DNA from: Nageia nagi
Taxonomy: Eukaryota > Pinophyta
Reading direction: 5' to 3'
Assembly: GCA_050084985.1 (NCBI GenBank)
Contig: JBITNC010000001.1
Coordinates: forward strand, 176,824,001 to 176,888,000
Length of the DNA stretch: 64,000 bases
A model generated the notes under the pieces. The model was not told where the DNA came from and ran no database searches. It worked only from the letters and a program-made list of their open reading frames with translations. How positions within the stretch are numbered: the first letter of the stretch is position 1; every line of letters starts with the position of its first letter. Position numbers and translations under genes: made by a program. Positions 35,691 to 48,239 of the stretch are shown piece after piece.

Positions 35691-36169
35691 AATTTTTTAT
35701 GCTCTATTTAAAATCAACACATGTCTATATACAATAGGTGACTATGAGTGATGGATTGGCATCTCTGTGATGGCTTATAGTGCACCATTGATCAGTTATT
35801 TATAAGATGGCATTATTTGATTCTCTTATTTGAATATATGATGCATCTAACTGATTTTGTTCATGAGTTGCTTGTAGCATGCAGGATCTTCTTTAGAAAT
35901 GCAGGTTACTCACCTTGTGAAAGCAAGCTCATGGAGACTCACATGTCAGCTTAAAGTTGATCGACTACTATGTACAGTGAAACCAGTTGTGGTTAATGAT
36001 TGTATTGTAAACCATTTTTTGTCAAATGGTAATGTAGTGAGTCTCATACTAGTTCTCAAAAAGATTCTCAAATATGTAAAAGTTCTCATCTCCACTTGTA
36101 TCTCTATGGAGGAGAACTCTCTCTTACTCTCTCTCTTCTCTCTTCTACACTCTATCCCAATATTGCATT
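35691..36169 (+). other. Remainder of copia 3' untranslated region
   Basis: No conserved protein. A 90-codon frame at 35899-36171 is not recognisable and ends in a pyrimidine-rich stretch (CTCTCTTACTCTCTCTC) just before the polypurine tract. Confidence 0.5.
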
Positions 36170-36178
36170 AAGGGGGAG
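36170..36178 (+). other. Polypurine tract of the copia element
   Basis: AAGGGGGAG directly abuts the 3' LTR start TGTTAG at 36179. It primes plus-strand DNA synthesis. Confidence 0.92.
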
Positions 36179-36684
36179 TGTTAGAATTTATAATGAAATA
36201 TTGTGAATATCTAAACTCCTTGTAAATTCAATTAATCACTTAAGGGTATGTAGATACCTTAAGAGATTAATTGAATTCTTTAATATGTAGACTTTGACTT
36301 TACCATAGTGGTTAGTTGGTAGGTTGAAGTTAGGTGATACATTTAATGTAACCTTAACCTTACCCTTGGGTTAAAGGAAGGTTAGGGAGGTGCTCTCAAG
36401 CTATAAATAGAGGGCCTCTCCTCTTGTAACATATCTAAGTTTTGGAGTAAGATTACTCTACTTGGTTGTGTAGGAGAGAGCAAGAGAATAGTTGTAAGAG
36501 AGACATAGATTGAGAATAGAGAACTAGTTGTGGATGTACTCCCAAGGAGGGAGGAACCACATTATATCGGTGTCATATTGTGTTAATGATGTTCTTAGAA
36601 TTATAGATGTGTTATCTTGTGTACACTTGAGTTTCCTAGTCTTAGGTCCTAGAGGATTTGTTTAGATATAGTTCAAATCCTTCA
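36179..36684 (+). repeat. 3' LTR of the copia element
   Basis: Same length and ends as the 5' LTR (TGTTAGAATT ... AATCCTTCA), TATA box at 36402-36409, followed by target duplication AATAG at 36685-36689. Confidence 0.97.
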
Positions 36685-36689
36685 AATAG

Positions 36690-38100
36690 TGAGATAGTGT
36701 TATGAGAAGTGACAAATGTTAATTTCATGTTATTGAATGGGATGTATTGTATCTTGGTTAGAACAATTGTATATCTTAATTTTTTAATCAATTAAGTGGC
36801 ATAATACTTAAATATTTCTCAAAATATGTTGGAGGAAATGGGGTCTTAAGAACTACTTTTGTTGACCTTAGTTTCCTATTATTTTCTTTTAATAGCTTTG
36901 TTATATTTTATTTCAATTGGTATTACAAAATCTTAAGGGGTAGCATTTTTGGTCATGATGGTATCAAACAAGTTGAAGAATGAAATTTAGAATAATACAC
37001 AAAGTTCAAGAAGTAATTTAAATAAGTAGAAATAATTTTCATGTGTAAAAGCACAAAATGTATATTCTATAATACCCTAAAAAAGTTTAAATATAATCAA
37101 TTTTAATGTTTAAAACTAAACACTATAACAACTATTTTTTACCCAAAAAAAATAAATGAAAGATTCTAGGGCATACCTCAAAGGGGGAATGATGGTGATT
37201 GTAATAGGGGCAAGCTGGAGGGTATATGAACACTTCAAGAATCATGATCATAGGTTTGGAACTATGGAAGTTGTCATGATTTTGGAGGAGCAAAGGTGGA
37301 TAGTGTTGAAATGGTTGGAGAGGAAGCTACAAACATTAATATGCCAATCATAAGATCCTAGGTATCAGGATCATGATCATCAAGATCATGAGCATCAATA
37401 TCTAAGGCATCAGGATCCCAACTAGTCAGGATTCTAATCAGAATTTGGGATTTTGAGCCTAATCAGGATCTTTAGACTATGTTAAAAAAAACTAAGTTAC
37501 ATTTAGTTCCTCTAAAAGTGGGACTCAACTTCTTGCATGCACCCATACTTATTTCATTTGGATTGAATCCCAGATATGACCTACACATGATTGAGTTAAG
37601 TCACTTTTAAAATATGAACCTTCTTATTCATTAGGCTACATAGGATCCCAATGTATCATAGTGCATATATGTATGAAAGTGCACTGACATACTATTCTTC
37701 TTCATCATATACTTTAAATTCATTTGTATCATCAAGGTTATATGTCAAGTTTATTAGACCTAAATATGAAATAATGAAAAAGGATTATAGCAATCTCAAC
37801 AAAACATATATCCAAACTTAATAGGTAGGATAAAACACATCAAGCAAGATAGCTCTAAGAAGTATATCTATGCATTTATCAAGGTCCAGACATGATCGAT
37901 ATCACCTCCTTGTTTCTATTAAATAGATGAGAGGTTCACACATGGACCAAGGACTATACTTGGCTTGATGCTCCTTAGACCTATCATCAAAAAGAAATAG
38001 AAAGGAGTGAAATTAAACTTTATTCCATAAACATAATAAAATAATTTATTAAATTACTTTATTTATTAGATACCTTAAATTTAGTTTTAGTTAAATAAAA
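36690..38100. other. Non-coding DNA with GATC-rich simple repeats
   Basis: No gene recognised. 37355-37480 is rich in short units around GGATC, ATCATGATC and AGATCATGA. 37514-37536 is the inverted partner of 17973-17995. A 65-codon frame at 37156-37353 has no known motif. Confidence 0.5.
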
Positions 38101-41100
38101 ATGAAATTTTGGTATTAACAAATACCTCCCCTTTAAATATTTTTGATAAAATTAAAAGTATGATCCAAATGAAAATAAGAAGTAATTACCTCTTAAATAT
38201 TTATAGAGGTAGCTTAGATTCCTCCATTTTTCCCATATCACATGCCTACTCTTTGACTTTGGTCACTGCAATGATGACCCATTTGAAATGGAAAGGCCCC
38301 AAGGAAAAGAACAGAACCTGTAAAAGTTGTTAGAAAAAATAAATATGTAAAACAAACTTGCTACTTACCTCTTATATACTATTATACAAAAATAAATAAG
38401 GCACCAAGGTCAATCACAATGCTCGATTATATACTATAATTGAGAAGTAAGCTAAATGCTTGGCTGCACTACTTAATTGCATGCTATAACCAAATACCAC
38501 CAAGGATAGTAGCTCAACTTGCACCACCCAATTGTATGTTATAAATGAGTACTAATAGTGATCTAATATTGGTCTATATCACTTGATTCCATGCAATAAC
38601 TAATGATCAAAATAAGTTTCCTTGAATTTTATTTTGAGTCCCCAAGAGCAAAGGACTATCTTTTTCTTCTTGGTTATCCCAATTAAGGGAACTTATCTTA
38701 TTTTATGAGTATACATATCTTACTTGTTACCAATGAATTTTTAAAATTGAGATATCTTTTCTATCATGTACACTAGTGTACATGACTTTTGCATATTATT
38801 TTTTCTAAAACTCTTGTGTTAGGTCATTGCTAAAACTTTAAGGTATGAAATATCTTACTCAACTTGATTAATTAATAAACCAAAGTATTTTTTTGAAATA
38901 TTTTTCTTTCTATAGCTTTTACCATTTTTATTTGATTACTTATTGATTTATTAAAATGAATCAATTTGTTTGTTAGACAACCCTTCCTCTAGTGTATGTT
39001 GGCATATGGGCCCATAAATCAATGTATAAATATATGTTAGTGTACAAATAATCATGCATTCATACATGTATATATGAAACTTGAAATTACTTTAAAATAA
39101 ATCATTTAAGATACAAAATAATAAATCATGCTTTAGACTTTTTAATAACTATTTTTCTTGAAACTTATGCATAAATTTTTTTAAATCAATCCCTAGGCCT
39201 CATTTGGACCATTCCAATTTCTTATTATTCCTACTTCCTTAGTTAGTAGTGAGTTAACAATTACCTAAGGGATGGTTTTTATTTATATTTATTTTCAATT
39301 GAGTGTTATATCTCAATGACTCATGAAGAAGTTGGTGCATAAAGCATACCTTGTTGCAACAAGTCCCTCCGATCATCAAGTAAGTTAAATTTCTCTTATG
39401 TTTGCTAAATCTTTTATTCTACTTTCTTGGATTTCATAGGTTTTAGAAATTACAAGTTAAATGTAGGGGTTTTTACCCCAATTTAAAATCTAAATAATAT
39501 ACAACCCCTACATGTTTTATTTTTTTATCTAATATACTTTTCACCATAGCTTTGTCTTACTAAACTTATACATAATTTTTTGGGTTTTTATTGTAACAAA
39601 TAATTTACTGACATACAATGTAATTTTTTTTATAAAATAATTAAAATATGATAGTTGAAAATCCCACCTTATTTTAAACATTATAAATGAAACAAATGCA
39701 TGCTTATAGCTTAAAATCATAAATGCTTTTTTATTTTCTAGAGTTAGCATATTAGACATACCTCCTTTTGATACTTGATGAAATAGTCTACTAATGTTTC
39801 TCCTTGTATATGCTTCTTAGTTCTAGGATTGAGCCTTTCAAATGCGCTGTGATCCTCATAGGAGAGATTTGTAAATAACACATATGTGACTTTATTCTGA
39901 TCAAGATAGAGAAATTCTCTTTGGGCCCTCACTTGATCATCTTATGCTCACCATGGGGATTACTTGTGATAAATCCCTTCTTACTACCCTCATGGAGAGA
40001 TGATGTAGTGAAACCAACACATTTCACTTTCCCTCATGTGAAATAAGAATATATTTAGAGGATATGTACATGATCTTACTTGTTCTAATGAAGGGTAAGT
40101 TGTTTGTTAAAACTTCCCATAATATGGAAGATACGAAGGATTCAATTCATTGGCATAAATAGTCTATATATTATCACCCTAGGAAGAAGGAAGCCTACCT
40201 CTACTTCTATGAAAACTAGCTAGGTAATGCAGATATTAATAACCACCACTACTTTAATTTATACATTTACACACTCATTGATGGTATAGTGTATTGTGAC
40301 TAGAACCAAGAGTGTTTTCCTATTGGGATGATTTCTATTATGAGGGATATCACCCTACATAGTACTAGGTAACTTCTTTTACTCTTATTTTTTAAATGAC
40401 AAAAAGAAATAAATTTGCAACTTAGAAACTTTTTCACGATGATTTTAATATAGAAAAGGAATTGTTCCAATTTTTTTCTAGTAAACACAAATAACATTAC
40501 TTTAAAAATATAAAATGATGTTTCAAAAATACTCAAGATCATCCAAATAAATTTATTTACTTAATTTGTTATTGAAAATGATACATCAATGTATCATTAC
40601 CAAAGAAAAATAGAAAATTATTTTTTGGATGAACATATAGAGATGAAGAATCATGTTTGAAAATACCATATAACTAATCCTTTAAATAGAATTGTTATTC
40701 ATTTCATCTTTTCTATTTTCAATTTTGCCCTCTTATGAACTTTCATAAAAAATAACACTATTACAAAATTGCAAAAATGGCTATTACTAGTTTCAATAAC
40801 ATTTTGATTAACCTTAGGTTATCTATATTAAAAATATCAAAATTGTTATTTTTATTGGAGGTGCATTGATGTTATATAGTGTGCTAATTTACTATTTCTT
40901 TAATATTTTTTCTTTCAAAGTATGAAACAAATAATTTTTGCAAAGTAAAACATATTTATATAAAAAGAATAAACAAAAAAAAACCAAACCTAATATATGG
41001 TACAAATACCATCCCTATCTAAGATCATATAATTTTTTGCTCTAAATTTTTTGAATATATGGAAAAAAATGCTACTAATATCCTTCTTGCATTTTTGTAT

Positions 41101-42640
41101 CTAGATGCATACCTCTATTCTTTAATGTAGCATACATTATCATCTTCTTCCTTTTGTGGAACAAAATATGGAAAAATATTTTTATATATGCTCAAATTCT
41201 AATTTTGAGGGTGCATTGGATTATCTTAAACTTCATGACCAAACAAGATCTTTCCTTCATCATGTTGATTTTGAGTTTTTTTTCTTAAAGCTAAATAATA
41301 TTTGGTTAGATGACCAAATCCACAATGGTAGTTGTAAAAGGACTGAAACCTAAATTTCTTGGAACATAATTGCATTTAATAATTGATCAATATCTTCTAT
41401 AAATGGAATAAACTTTCTCTTTGGTTTTGATTTTTCTACCTCAATGTTAGCATGACTGTTTTTCATTTTTCCCAATAGTTACCACTCACTCTAATATCCT
41501 TTTTTTAATTGATATTTCTTATTGTTTGGTTGTAGATGACTTTCCCTTACTATCATATTTTTTCTTCCAAATTCCAAATCTAATCATCATATATTCTTTA
41601 TGAACCATTTTTCAATCATATCAGCCAATGTAAATCCATATATGCAAAAAACTTTGTTTCACAATCATGTGATAAATAATCCATTAGAATATGCTTTTTA
41701 GCATATCATCTAGATTGATTGCATTAGTTATTCTTACCCATTTATTAATCAACTTTGTTAACACATAAAAATGAAATTTAATTTAATTAAAATACACCTT
41801 TTAGATATTTGAAATGATTTATTTATTTAAGTGATTTAATGCTATTTTTATTATGCACACTCACTACCTTTATATTTTTTGATAATAAGTCAACCCAAAG
41901 ATAAGACCAAGAAGGAGTCTTGACACTTGTGCACCATAAGCCCAAGGAGGAGCCTTGGTACTAGAATTGCTATCTATAAAGGTGTAAGGGTTATACATGA
42001 ATAATAATGATATGATCCATAATCCTTGATAAGTGGTAAACATATATTGATTCTAGTAATTGGTGTTTATCAACACCACCTATCATATAAGGATTTTGTT
42101 ATACTTTGAGTACTACATTCCTATGATCTTTTGATTCATTGTGTGTAAGAAACCTAGCTTGTAAGAGGACTTCTCAACAATGACTAAAGATTATGATAGA
42201 TACTCTTAGGGATGTCAAGCATCAAATATGATCAACACCATGTGATGATGCTCTATGGAGGGTAGGATTGGTGGTATCAATTACAAGATTAATTCATGAT
42301 TTACCTCTTTGAGTTGGATGTAAGATACAATCTCTAAGATAAGTAAAGTAACAAGTTTGTAAGTTTGTTTAGATCCAAGTTTTATAGGTTGAGCTTAATT
42401 GAACTTCATTATCATATTTCATGTTGAATTACTTTAGTTAATAATAAGACTATGATATCTCTAAATTATGCTATTATTGGTTGTAATTTAATATATTAAA
42501 TAATCCTAATAATTTTATTATTTCAGTTGTAACAATTAGTGAACTTGAATTTTCTTTGATATATCACATTTCCTTTTGATATACTAGTTTTGTTAAAAAT
42601 CCTAAGGTGTTTGGATAGGATTAATATTATTTCTCAAGTT
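38101..42640. other. Long AT-rich stretch without recognisable genes
   Basis: Four diverged units of the type AATTGCATGCTATAAC, spaced about 55 bp, lie at about 38423-38600. A minus-strand frame at 39744-39932 (EDHSAFERLNPRTKKHIQGE) and a plus-strand frame at 41156-41353 look somewhat protein-like but match nothing I know. The end (about 42100-42640) is probably leader or LTR of the Ty3 element that follows; no edge could be fixed. Confidence 0.45.
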
Positions 42641-43700
42641 TTATAGAAATGGGTCCCACTAAAGTTCTTGCCATGGTTAATAGCATTGATGATAATACTA
42701 AAACTAATTAATAAAAGATGATTTATGGTGATGATGATAGAGATCTAATGTTGGTTGAAGCAATAAGTCAAGTGAATTTCATACTTTTAGATCTAGAGAT
42801 TAAAATCCTTTATGTGATGAAATCCATAATGCACAGGCATTGAATCTCCAAGTAGGACCAATTTAGTCATATCAAGGTGAAGGAAATACGATGGCTTATA
42901 TCAAAGCTTTTGAGATGAAGTTTGAGTTGAAATTTGGAATAAATGATAATTTAATGAAAAAATATTTTTCTAATACACTAAGGGGTGATGATATACAATT
43001 TACTTCTTTTTAACCTCCAAATTAATCAACAAATTGTATCCAAAATTTATATACTTTTCAAAAATAATTCTCCTAGACAAATTATTTCTAATCTGGTTAG
43101 TACTAGACAAGGTTTAGATGAGAGATTTCATATATTTTCTCAGAGATTTCAAAATATTTAGAGTATTTACAAGGTAATTTATTAAAATAACTTGTTAAGG
43201 CTATGTTTGTTAATAATATTCATCCTAAATTGATGTTTTTGGATATAGATTATATGACTCTTCCTTTTACTGAAATAGTTCATAAATTGACTCAAAAAGA
43301 GAAGTGCATAGCTAAAATGGGAAAATTGAAATATGATAATCCTTAAAAAGAGACAAGGAAGGATATATATCAAAAAAATAAAGAGAAATAGGTTCATGCT
43401 ATTGAAGAGCCTCAAGATAAAGAGAGATAAAAAGCCAAGCAAAATAAAATTGAAGGATTCCATAAGATTGTATATAGCTCCTTCAAATATGTTTAGAGAT
43501 TTATTGAATAAAAGTTTCATTAATATTGATTGGAAGAAGGAATTGGTACTTGATGATGATAATCCTACTTGGCATAATGAAGATTCCTATTATTCTTATC
43601 ACAAGGTAAAAGGATATAGGACTAATGCTTGCATGCTTTTGAGGAAAGCTTTGAATAAATTGCTTGATGATGAAATATACAATATGAAATGCATATGATC
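42640..43700 (+). pseudogene. Tat-like gag remnant
   Basis: Starts at about 42651 with MGPTKVLAMVNS. Then MAYIKAFEMKFELKFGINDN, YFSNTLRGDDIQF (capsid), a frame break, LVKAMFVNNIHPKLMFLDID and FTEIVHKLTQKEKCIAKMGK, ending in a basic region. The 121-codon frame at 43333-43698 covers the C-terminal basic part. Frameshifts near 43010 and 43150-43190. Confidence 0.8.
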
Positions 43701-45200
43701 AATTTTGTGGATGTTGAGCCCATGACAGTGAATGTTATTTTTGATGAGGAATGGTATGTCACTACTTAGCATGGGATACCTAGAGGGAACATTCACTCAG
43801 TAAAGGTCGAAAGGATGGAGATTCCTCATGATTCTAGAATGTAACAAATTTTGGATCAAATAAAGTTAATGCATGCTAAGATTAATATATTTGATATTTT
43901 TGATTTGTATATAGCTCATAAGGAAGGAATTTTTGAAGCATTATAGAAAACTAAAATAGATGTTGATATTCCTATAGCTAGATTTACTAAATTAGTTAAT
44001 AATCTTAAAATGGATCTTACTTACAATGTGCTCTACTTTCAACATAGTGAGTTTCCTAGTGAGGATGTCATCAAAAAGAATTTTGGTTTGTAAATTTAAG
44101 TAAACATTGATGGTATTCTTCTTAAGAAAATTTTGATAGATACAAGTTAAAATTTGAATGTTTATTTAGTTGATTTATTACAAAAATATTTCCCATCTAT
44201 TTATGAAAATATGAAGAGAACCACTATTAGTATTAACGGATTTGATAATAATTAAAAGGAGTATGTTGGTTATGTTTCTATGCCTATTAAATAAGGAGGA
44301 AAATTTGTTAATAAATAAATTTATGTGTTTCAAGAAAAATTACCATATAATTTATTTCTTGGTAGACCTTGGATCCATAAACTTAGAGTTATTACATATA
44401 CAATCCATACGATGGTGAAATTCATGTATAAAGGTAAGATAATTGTATTTCATATTGAAGAAAATACCATAAATTAATGTCAAGAAGCTTAATGATTTTG
44501 GATTCCTTTTGATTTGATTGACGATGGAGGTGTAATAAAACCTTTTAAAGAGGTAGTTTCATAAGAAGTTGGTATATACAAAATTCCTAAATTATATATT
44601 TGGCATAACTTCAAGGAGTTAAGATGATCCTTATCTATGCCTAATCCTGAGCGATGACACTCAAAGGAAGAGGATCTCAAGAAATAACACTCTATATCTA
44701 AAGAGTACATAGACCTTGTTCCCTAAACTCAATATCCTATATCAAGAGGAAGAAGAAAAAATATCATTACTTATTATGAAAGATAGTTATGTTTTTGAAT
44801 CTTCTCAGTAAGGTGTATCAAATGGCTAGGTAAGTGTGTATTCTAATAATATTTAATCTACTTTTCCTTTTAAATATTTTCAAAAATATTATTATGGTGG
44901 TAAAGGATTAGGTAACAATGAGAATGTTATCCCATTCCAAATGAAGGACATCATAAGAGAAATTATAGAATTACATTTGAAGAATCTACACCTAAGGTGA
45001 AGATCCTTACACTTGGTATTTAGATTATTGAGAAGAAAGACTAAAGTGATGAATTTATTTTATTTAATGAATGGTTGGGATGTAACATGATGCATGATCC
45101 CAATGAAGAGTTTCAAGCTTATTATGTAGATCCATTCCTTGCACTAAGTGCTCTTGTTAAAGTGGTTGTTTTTTGAATGATGATGCTATTCTCAAGATAA
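43700..45200 (+). pseudogene. Tat-like protease region remnant
   Basis: In one plus frame: VNVIFDEEWYVTT, then VNIDGILLKKILIDTS with the protease active site Asp at 44139 (D-T-S instead of D-T/S-G), a stop directly after, then NLFLGRPWIHKLRVITYTIH, a strong plant Ty3 protease signature. Downstream (about 44880-44900) YYYGGKGLGNN resembles the glycine-rich G-patch-like segment found after protease in related elements. Many stops. Confidence 0.75.
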
Positions 45201-45599
45201 CAAGAGCTAGAAGTGAGTTCCCCAAATCCAATGAAAAGAGATTAGTTGCATTGATGTTACATCATCAAGCTTATTTTAGAGAGTAATTCTATCATGATGA
45301 TCAATATATTTTAGGTTTTTCTCTACTTATATTTACCTTATGCCTCCTCAACTCAATGATGAAATTCCATATCTCCATAAGGCAATAGTGGATGTTAACA
45401 TTGGTACCAAAAAGGAGCCAAATTTGATCAAGGTAGGAGCTTGGTTAAATTTGTAAGAAAGGGAAAGGTAATGCCTACTGTTGATTGAGTTTTCTAATAT
45501 TTTTTTCTTGCTCCTATTTTGATATGCCTAGTTTGGATCTTAATTTTGTGACTCATAGTTTGGTTAAGAATGATGATGTAAGCTTGAACAACAAAAACC

Positions 45600-46470
45600 T
45601 AGAAAGGTGCATCCTAATGTGACTTTGATTGTTAAAAAATAAATAGAAAAATATCTTTTTGTTACTTTAATTGTGCCCATTGATTATACTCCTTGGATTT
45701 CTAACATTGTTTTTGCATCCAAACCTAATGGAGAGATAAGATGTTAAATGGATTTTAGAGATATCAATAAGGCATGCCCAAAAGATACCTTTCTTCTCCC
45801 TAAAATTGATATGATTGTAGATTCTATTGTATACCATGAGATTTTATCTTTCATGTATGGATTTTTCAGCTACAATCAATTAAGGATTAATAATTAGGAT
45901 AAACACAAAATTACTATTGTGACTCCTTGGGGCAGATTTTGTTGGGTGGTCATGCATTTTGGATTAAACAATATGGGGGCTACTTATCAAAGAGCTATAT
46001 GGTAAGTATGTTCCATGATATAATTCATGATATTGTTGACATTTATGAGGATCATATTATTTATAAATCTAGAGAAAAATATTATCATATTTTTTATTTA
46101 AGATAAATATTTCAAAGAGTGAGAAAATACAAGTTGAAATTGAAGCCTCAAAAATGTGCATTTGGAGTTTCTTTTAGTAAATTAATTGGAATTATTATCT
46201 CAAGAAGAGGAATTGAAGTATATATTAAGAAATTTACAACTATTATTGATATGCCACCACCACAAAATTTGAATAATCTAAGAAGTATTCAAGGTAAAGT
46301 TCAAGCAGTAAGAAAATTTATTGCTCAACTAGCTAATATGACTGCTCCATTTCTCATTTACTAAAGAAAGGTGAAAATTTTATATGGGATTCAAAATGTT
46401 AAAAAGCTTTGAAAACATTTAGATTTACCTTTCTAATGTTCCCATTTTAGCTCCTTATGATTAAGAAAGA
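45600..46470 (+). pseudogene. Tat-like reverse transcriptase remnant
   Basis: Pieces in order: SNIVFASKPNGEIRC, MDFRDINKACPKDTFLLPKI, DKHKITIVTPWGRFCWVV, FGLNNMGATYQRA, then LKPQKCAFGVSFSKLIGIII and MPPPQNLNNLRSIQGKVQAV (46119-46364). The catalytic YxDD box falls in a frame-shifted part near 46035 and is lost. The sequence fades at about 46470. Confidence 0.85.
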
Positions 46471-46555
46471 AATTTGTTGCTTTCTATTTCCACTACATTA
46501 TGTGCATTAAAGGATTTATTCTCTCATTATTTTATATATATAAGATCTCTTAAAT

Positions 46556-46858
46556 TCAATTTAGGTTGAATATGAATCTCATATTTTTAATAAAATCTTC
46601 TTCTAACATCTCAAAACTTTCTATACTTACATTAGGTAAGCTACAAAACCACTTAAAAGCTTTCAATTTTAAGCTAAAGGGGAATAATTTTTCCATTAAA
46701 TCTTCATTATGAGAATATAAGAAAGTTTGAACTTTGAATAAATTTACATGAAAAACAAGATCAAACTTATGTTTAAATTTAGAAAATTGGATCTTATCTT
46801 TTGCATCATATGGTTTTAGGTGAATTTTGATGCAAAATGGATTGCGATTCTTAACCAC
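46556..46858 (-). pseudogene. Ty3 gag fragment on the opposite strand
   Basis: A 100-codon minus-strand frame reads KIHLKPYDAKDKIQFSKFKH, LMEKLFPFSLKLKAFKWFCS and LPNVSIESFEMLEEDFIKNM, which fits the plant retrotransposon gag domain (FPMTLKGEALEWYxSLPxxSIxSFEELExxF). No other domain of this element is nearby, so it is an isolated fragment inserted or rearranged next to the truncated Tat-like copy. Confidence 0.75.
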
Positions 46859-46859
46859 C

Positions 46860-47284
46860 TTAACTCTTTTTCCTACATTCCTATATAGCTCTTGGTACTA
46901 CTACAAAAAGGCCATTTAGTGTTAGAGTGGGCATCAAAGTAGAAAATAATTTCTTGGCACCATTAGCATGATGTCATGCATTGAATTTAGTATTTTTTGG
47001 ATGTTTTGATGTTATGTATAATGCTAGACATATATGTGTAAGGTTTCTATGTATATATGCACATAATTTATATTTTGATGATACATCTGATACTAATATA
47101 TCATGTGTATAGTTTAATATAGCCTATGCATATATCAAAATATAACATAAATCAAAATATAATTTGTGTATATAATTAAGAAACATAGATTATCAAGTTT
47201 ATATATCAACCATCCAAACCCCTTAATCAAACAACTTTATACATACATAAAATGCTCTTTAAAAGCAAATTTTTATCAAATATT
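46860..47284. other. Non-coding AT-rich DNA
   Basis: Short TATA/ATAT-rich stretch with no recognisable gene on either strand. Confidence 0.5.
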
Positions 47285-47640
47285 ATGGTTATGAATGGTG
47301 TGGTAGAAATGAATGCAAAATGTGAAAGCATAGAGAAGGCACACACCTAATAAATTCACCTTTTTCATCATCCTCAGAGCATGCACCAAACTAGGAGATT
47401 TGTAATAGGGTTAATACATGCAACAAAGAATATTCAAATATGGATTTTTGTAAAATGTTGTGGTTGTGAATGCTTGGTAGACATGTATGCAAAATGTGGA
47501 AGCATAGAGAAGGTGCATGAATTTTTTGGTAAGATGTATGATATAAATATAATTTCATTAACTATAATGATTGGAGGATGTGTAATTTATGGTTACAATA
47601 AGGATGCCCTTAAACTCTTTGTATAATATCATAATTTTTG
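47285..47640 (+). pseudogene. PPR gene fragment C
   Basis: Plus-strand frames give MVMNGVVEMNAKCESIEKAH (47287-47340), RACTKLGDL after a frameshift (~47375), then CLVDMYAKCGSIEKVHEFF and GKMYDINIISLTIMIGG and YNKDALKLFV (47471-47626). These match PPR motifs (ALVDMYAKCGSIEKA, VFDKMxxRNVISWTAMIAGY). The repeated AAATGTGRAAGCATAGAGAA at about 47317 and 47493 marks two PPR repeats with a deletion between them. It is part of an organelle RNA-binding protein gene, now dead. Confidence 0.85.
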
Positions 47641-48063
47641 GAGTTCCACTAATTTTTAGTTTTATAAGGATTCTATTTTCCACAAGCTAGGGATTACTGA
47701 TTTTTATTTTGAAATAGATAGTGCATATTCTACCAAATATTTTGATAGGTCACATGACATAATTTTAATAGGAAGGAGATATTGCACTTTGAAGTTTACC
47801 CTGAAGCCAGATTTCTACAATCACACATGCAAGTCCCACTCATTTAATTTATTGTAATATTGTAATTTTGCCACTTGAAGTGAGGCATCTCTCCTCTAGG
47901 AGGAGATAATGATATTTTAAAGTATTTATATGTATTTAGGATGATTTGCAATATCCCTATTTTTGACCTTTGCAAAAATTTTGTAATTGAGCATCTTGAA
48001 TTGGACATCCCTCTTCGAGGGAAAATTAGTAATAATTTGAGTAAATATGAGTGTTTTATTATT
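47641..48063. other. Non-coding DNA left of the large Tat-like element
   Basis: No recognisable gene. Short frames such as 47941-48144 run into the LTR and are not credible. It may be the end of the PPR gene or a different repeat. Confidence 0.45.
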
Positions 48064-48239
48064 AGAACTATATTATTTCAGAATTACACTTTGAATCAAG
48101 GTAATTCAAAATTATTCCTTATTATTTTATTCTTTAGTGCCTAGGAGTGATGTTATTTTCATAGAGTCTCCATGAGTTATAAATTCTTATATTCTTTCAT
48201 TCTTGTCGAGTCCTCCTCTTCTCATTTGTTTCTCTTAGA

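Larger units (their letters stand above)
28098..36684 (+). mobile_element. Full-length Ty1/copia retrotransposon, recent and nearly intact
   Basis: Two LTRs of exactly 506 bp (28098-28603, 36179-36684) differ at 7 positions by my hand alignment. Both are bordered by the 5-base target duplication AATAG (28093-28097, 36685-36689). A tRNA-Met primer site, a single gag-pol frame and a polypurine tract are in the expected places. Gene order is gag, protease, integrase, reverse transcriptase, RNase H, which defines Ty1/copia. The low LTR divergence makes it the youngest element in the window, yet six stop codons make it non-autonomous. Confidence 0.97.
42640..46470 (+). mobile_element. Truncated Tat-like Ty3/gypsy element
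   Basis: Plus-strand remnants of gag, protease and reverse transcriptase in Ty3 order, with wording typical of the plant Tat group (NKACPKDTFLLPKIDMIVDS, GIEVYIKKFTTII). RNase H and integrase are missing after about 46470, and LTRs were not found, so it is a 3'-truncated, old copy. Confidence 0.8.

Noticed and set aside
35899-36171. 90-codon frame before the copia polypurine tract
   Set aside because: No recognisable motif, low-complexity end, and an untranslated region is more likely; kept only as part of the 3' region.
37355-37480. GATC-rich units considered as a CRISPR-like or satellite array
   Set aside because: Units are irregular in length and spacing; simple-sequence drift is enough, and CRISPR does not occur in plants.
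38423-38600. Four weak ~55-bp repeats considered as a separate repeat feature
   Set aside because: Similarity is low and limited to a short core; mentioned only within the surrounding non-coding stretch.
39541-39932. Two minus-strand frames considered as a gene
   Set aside because: Short, no known motif, and no continuation on either side.
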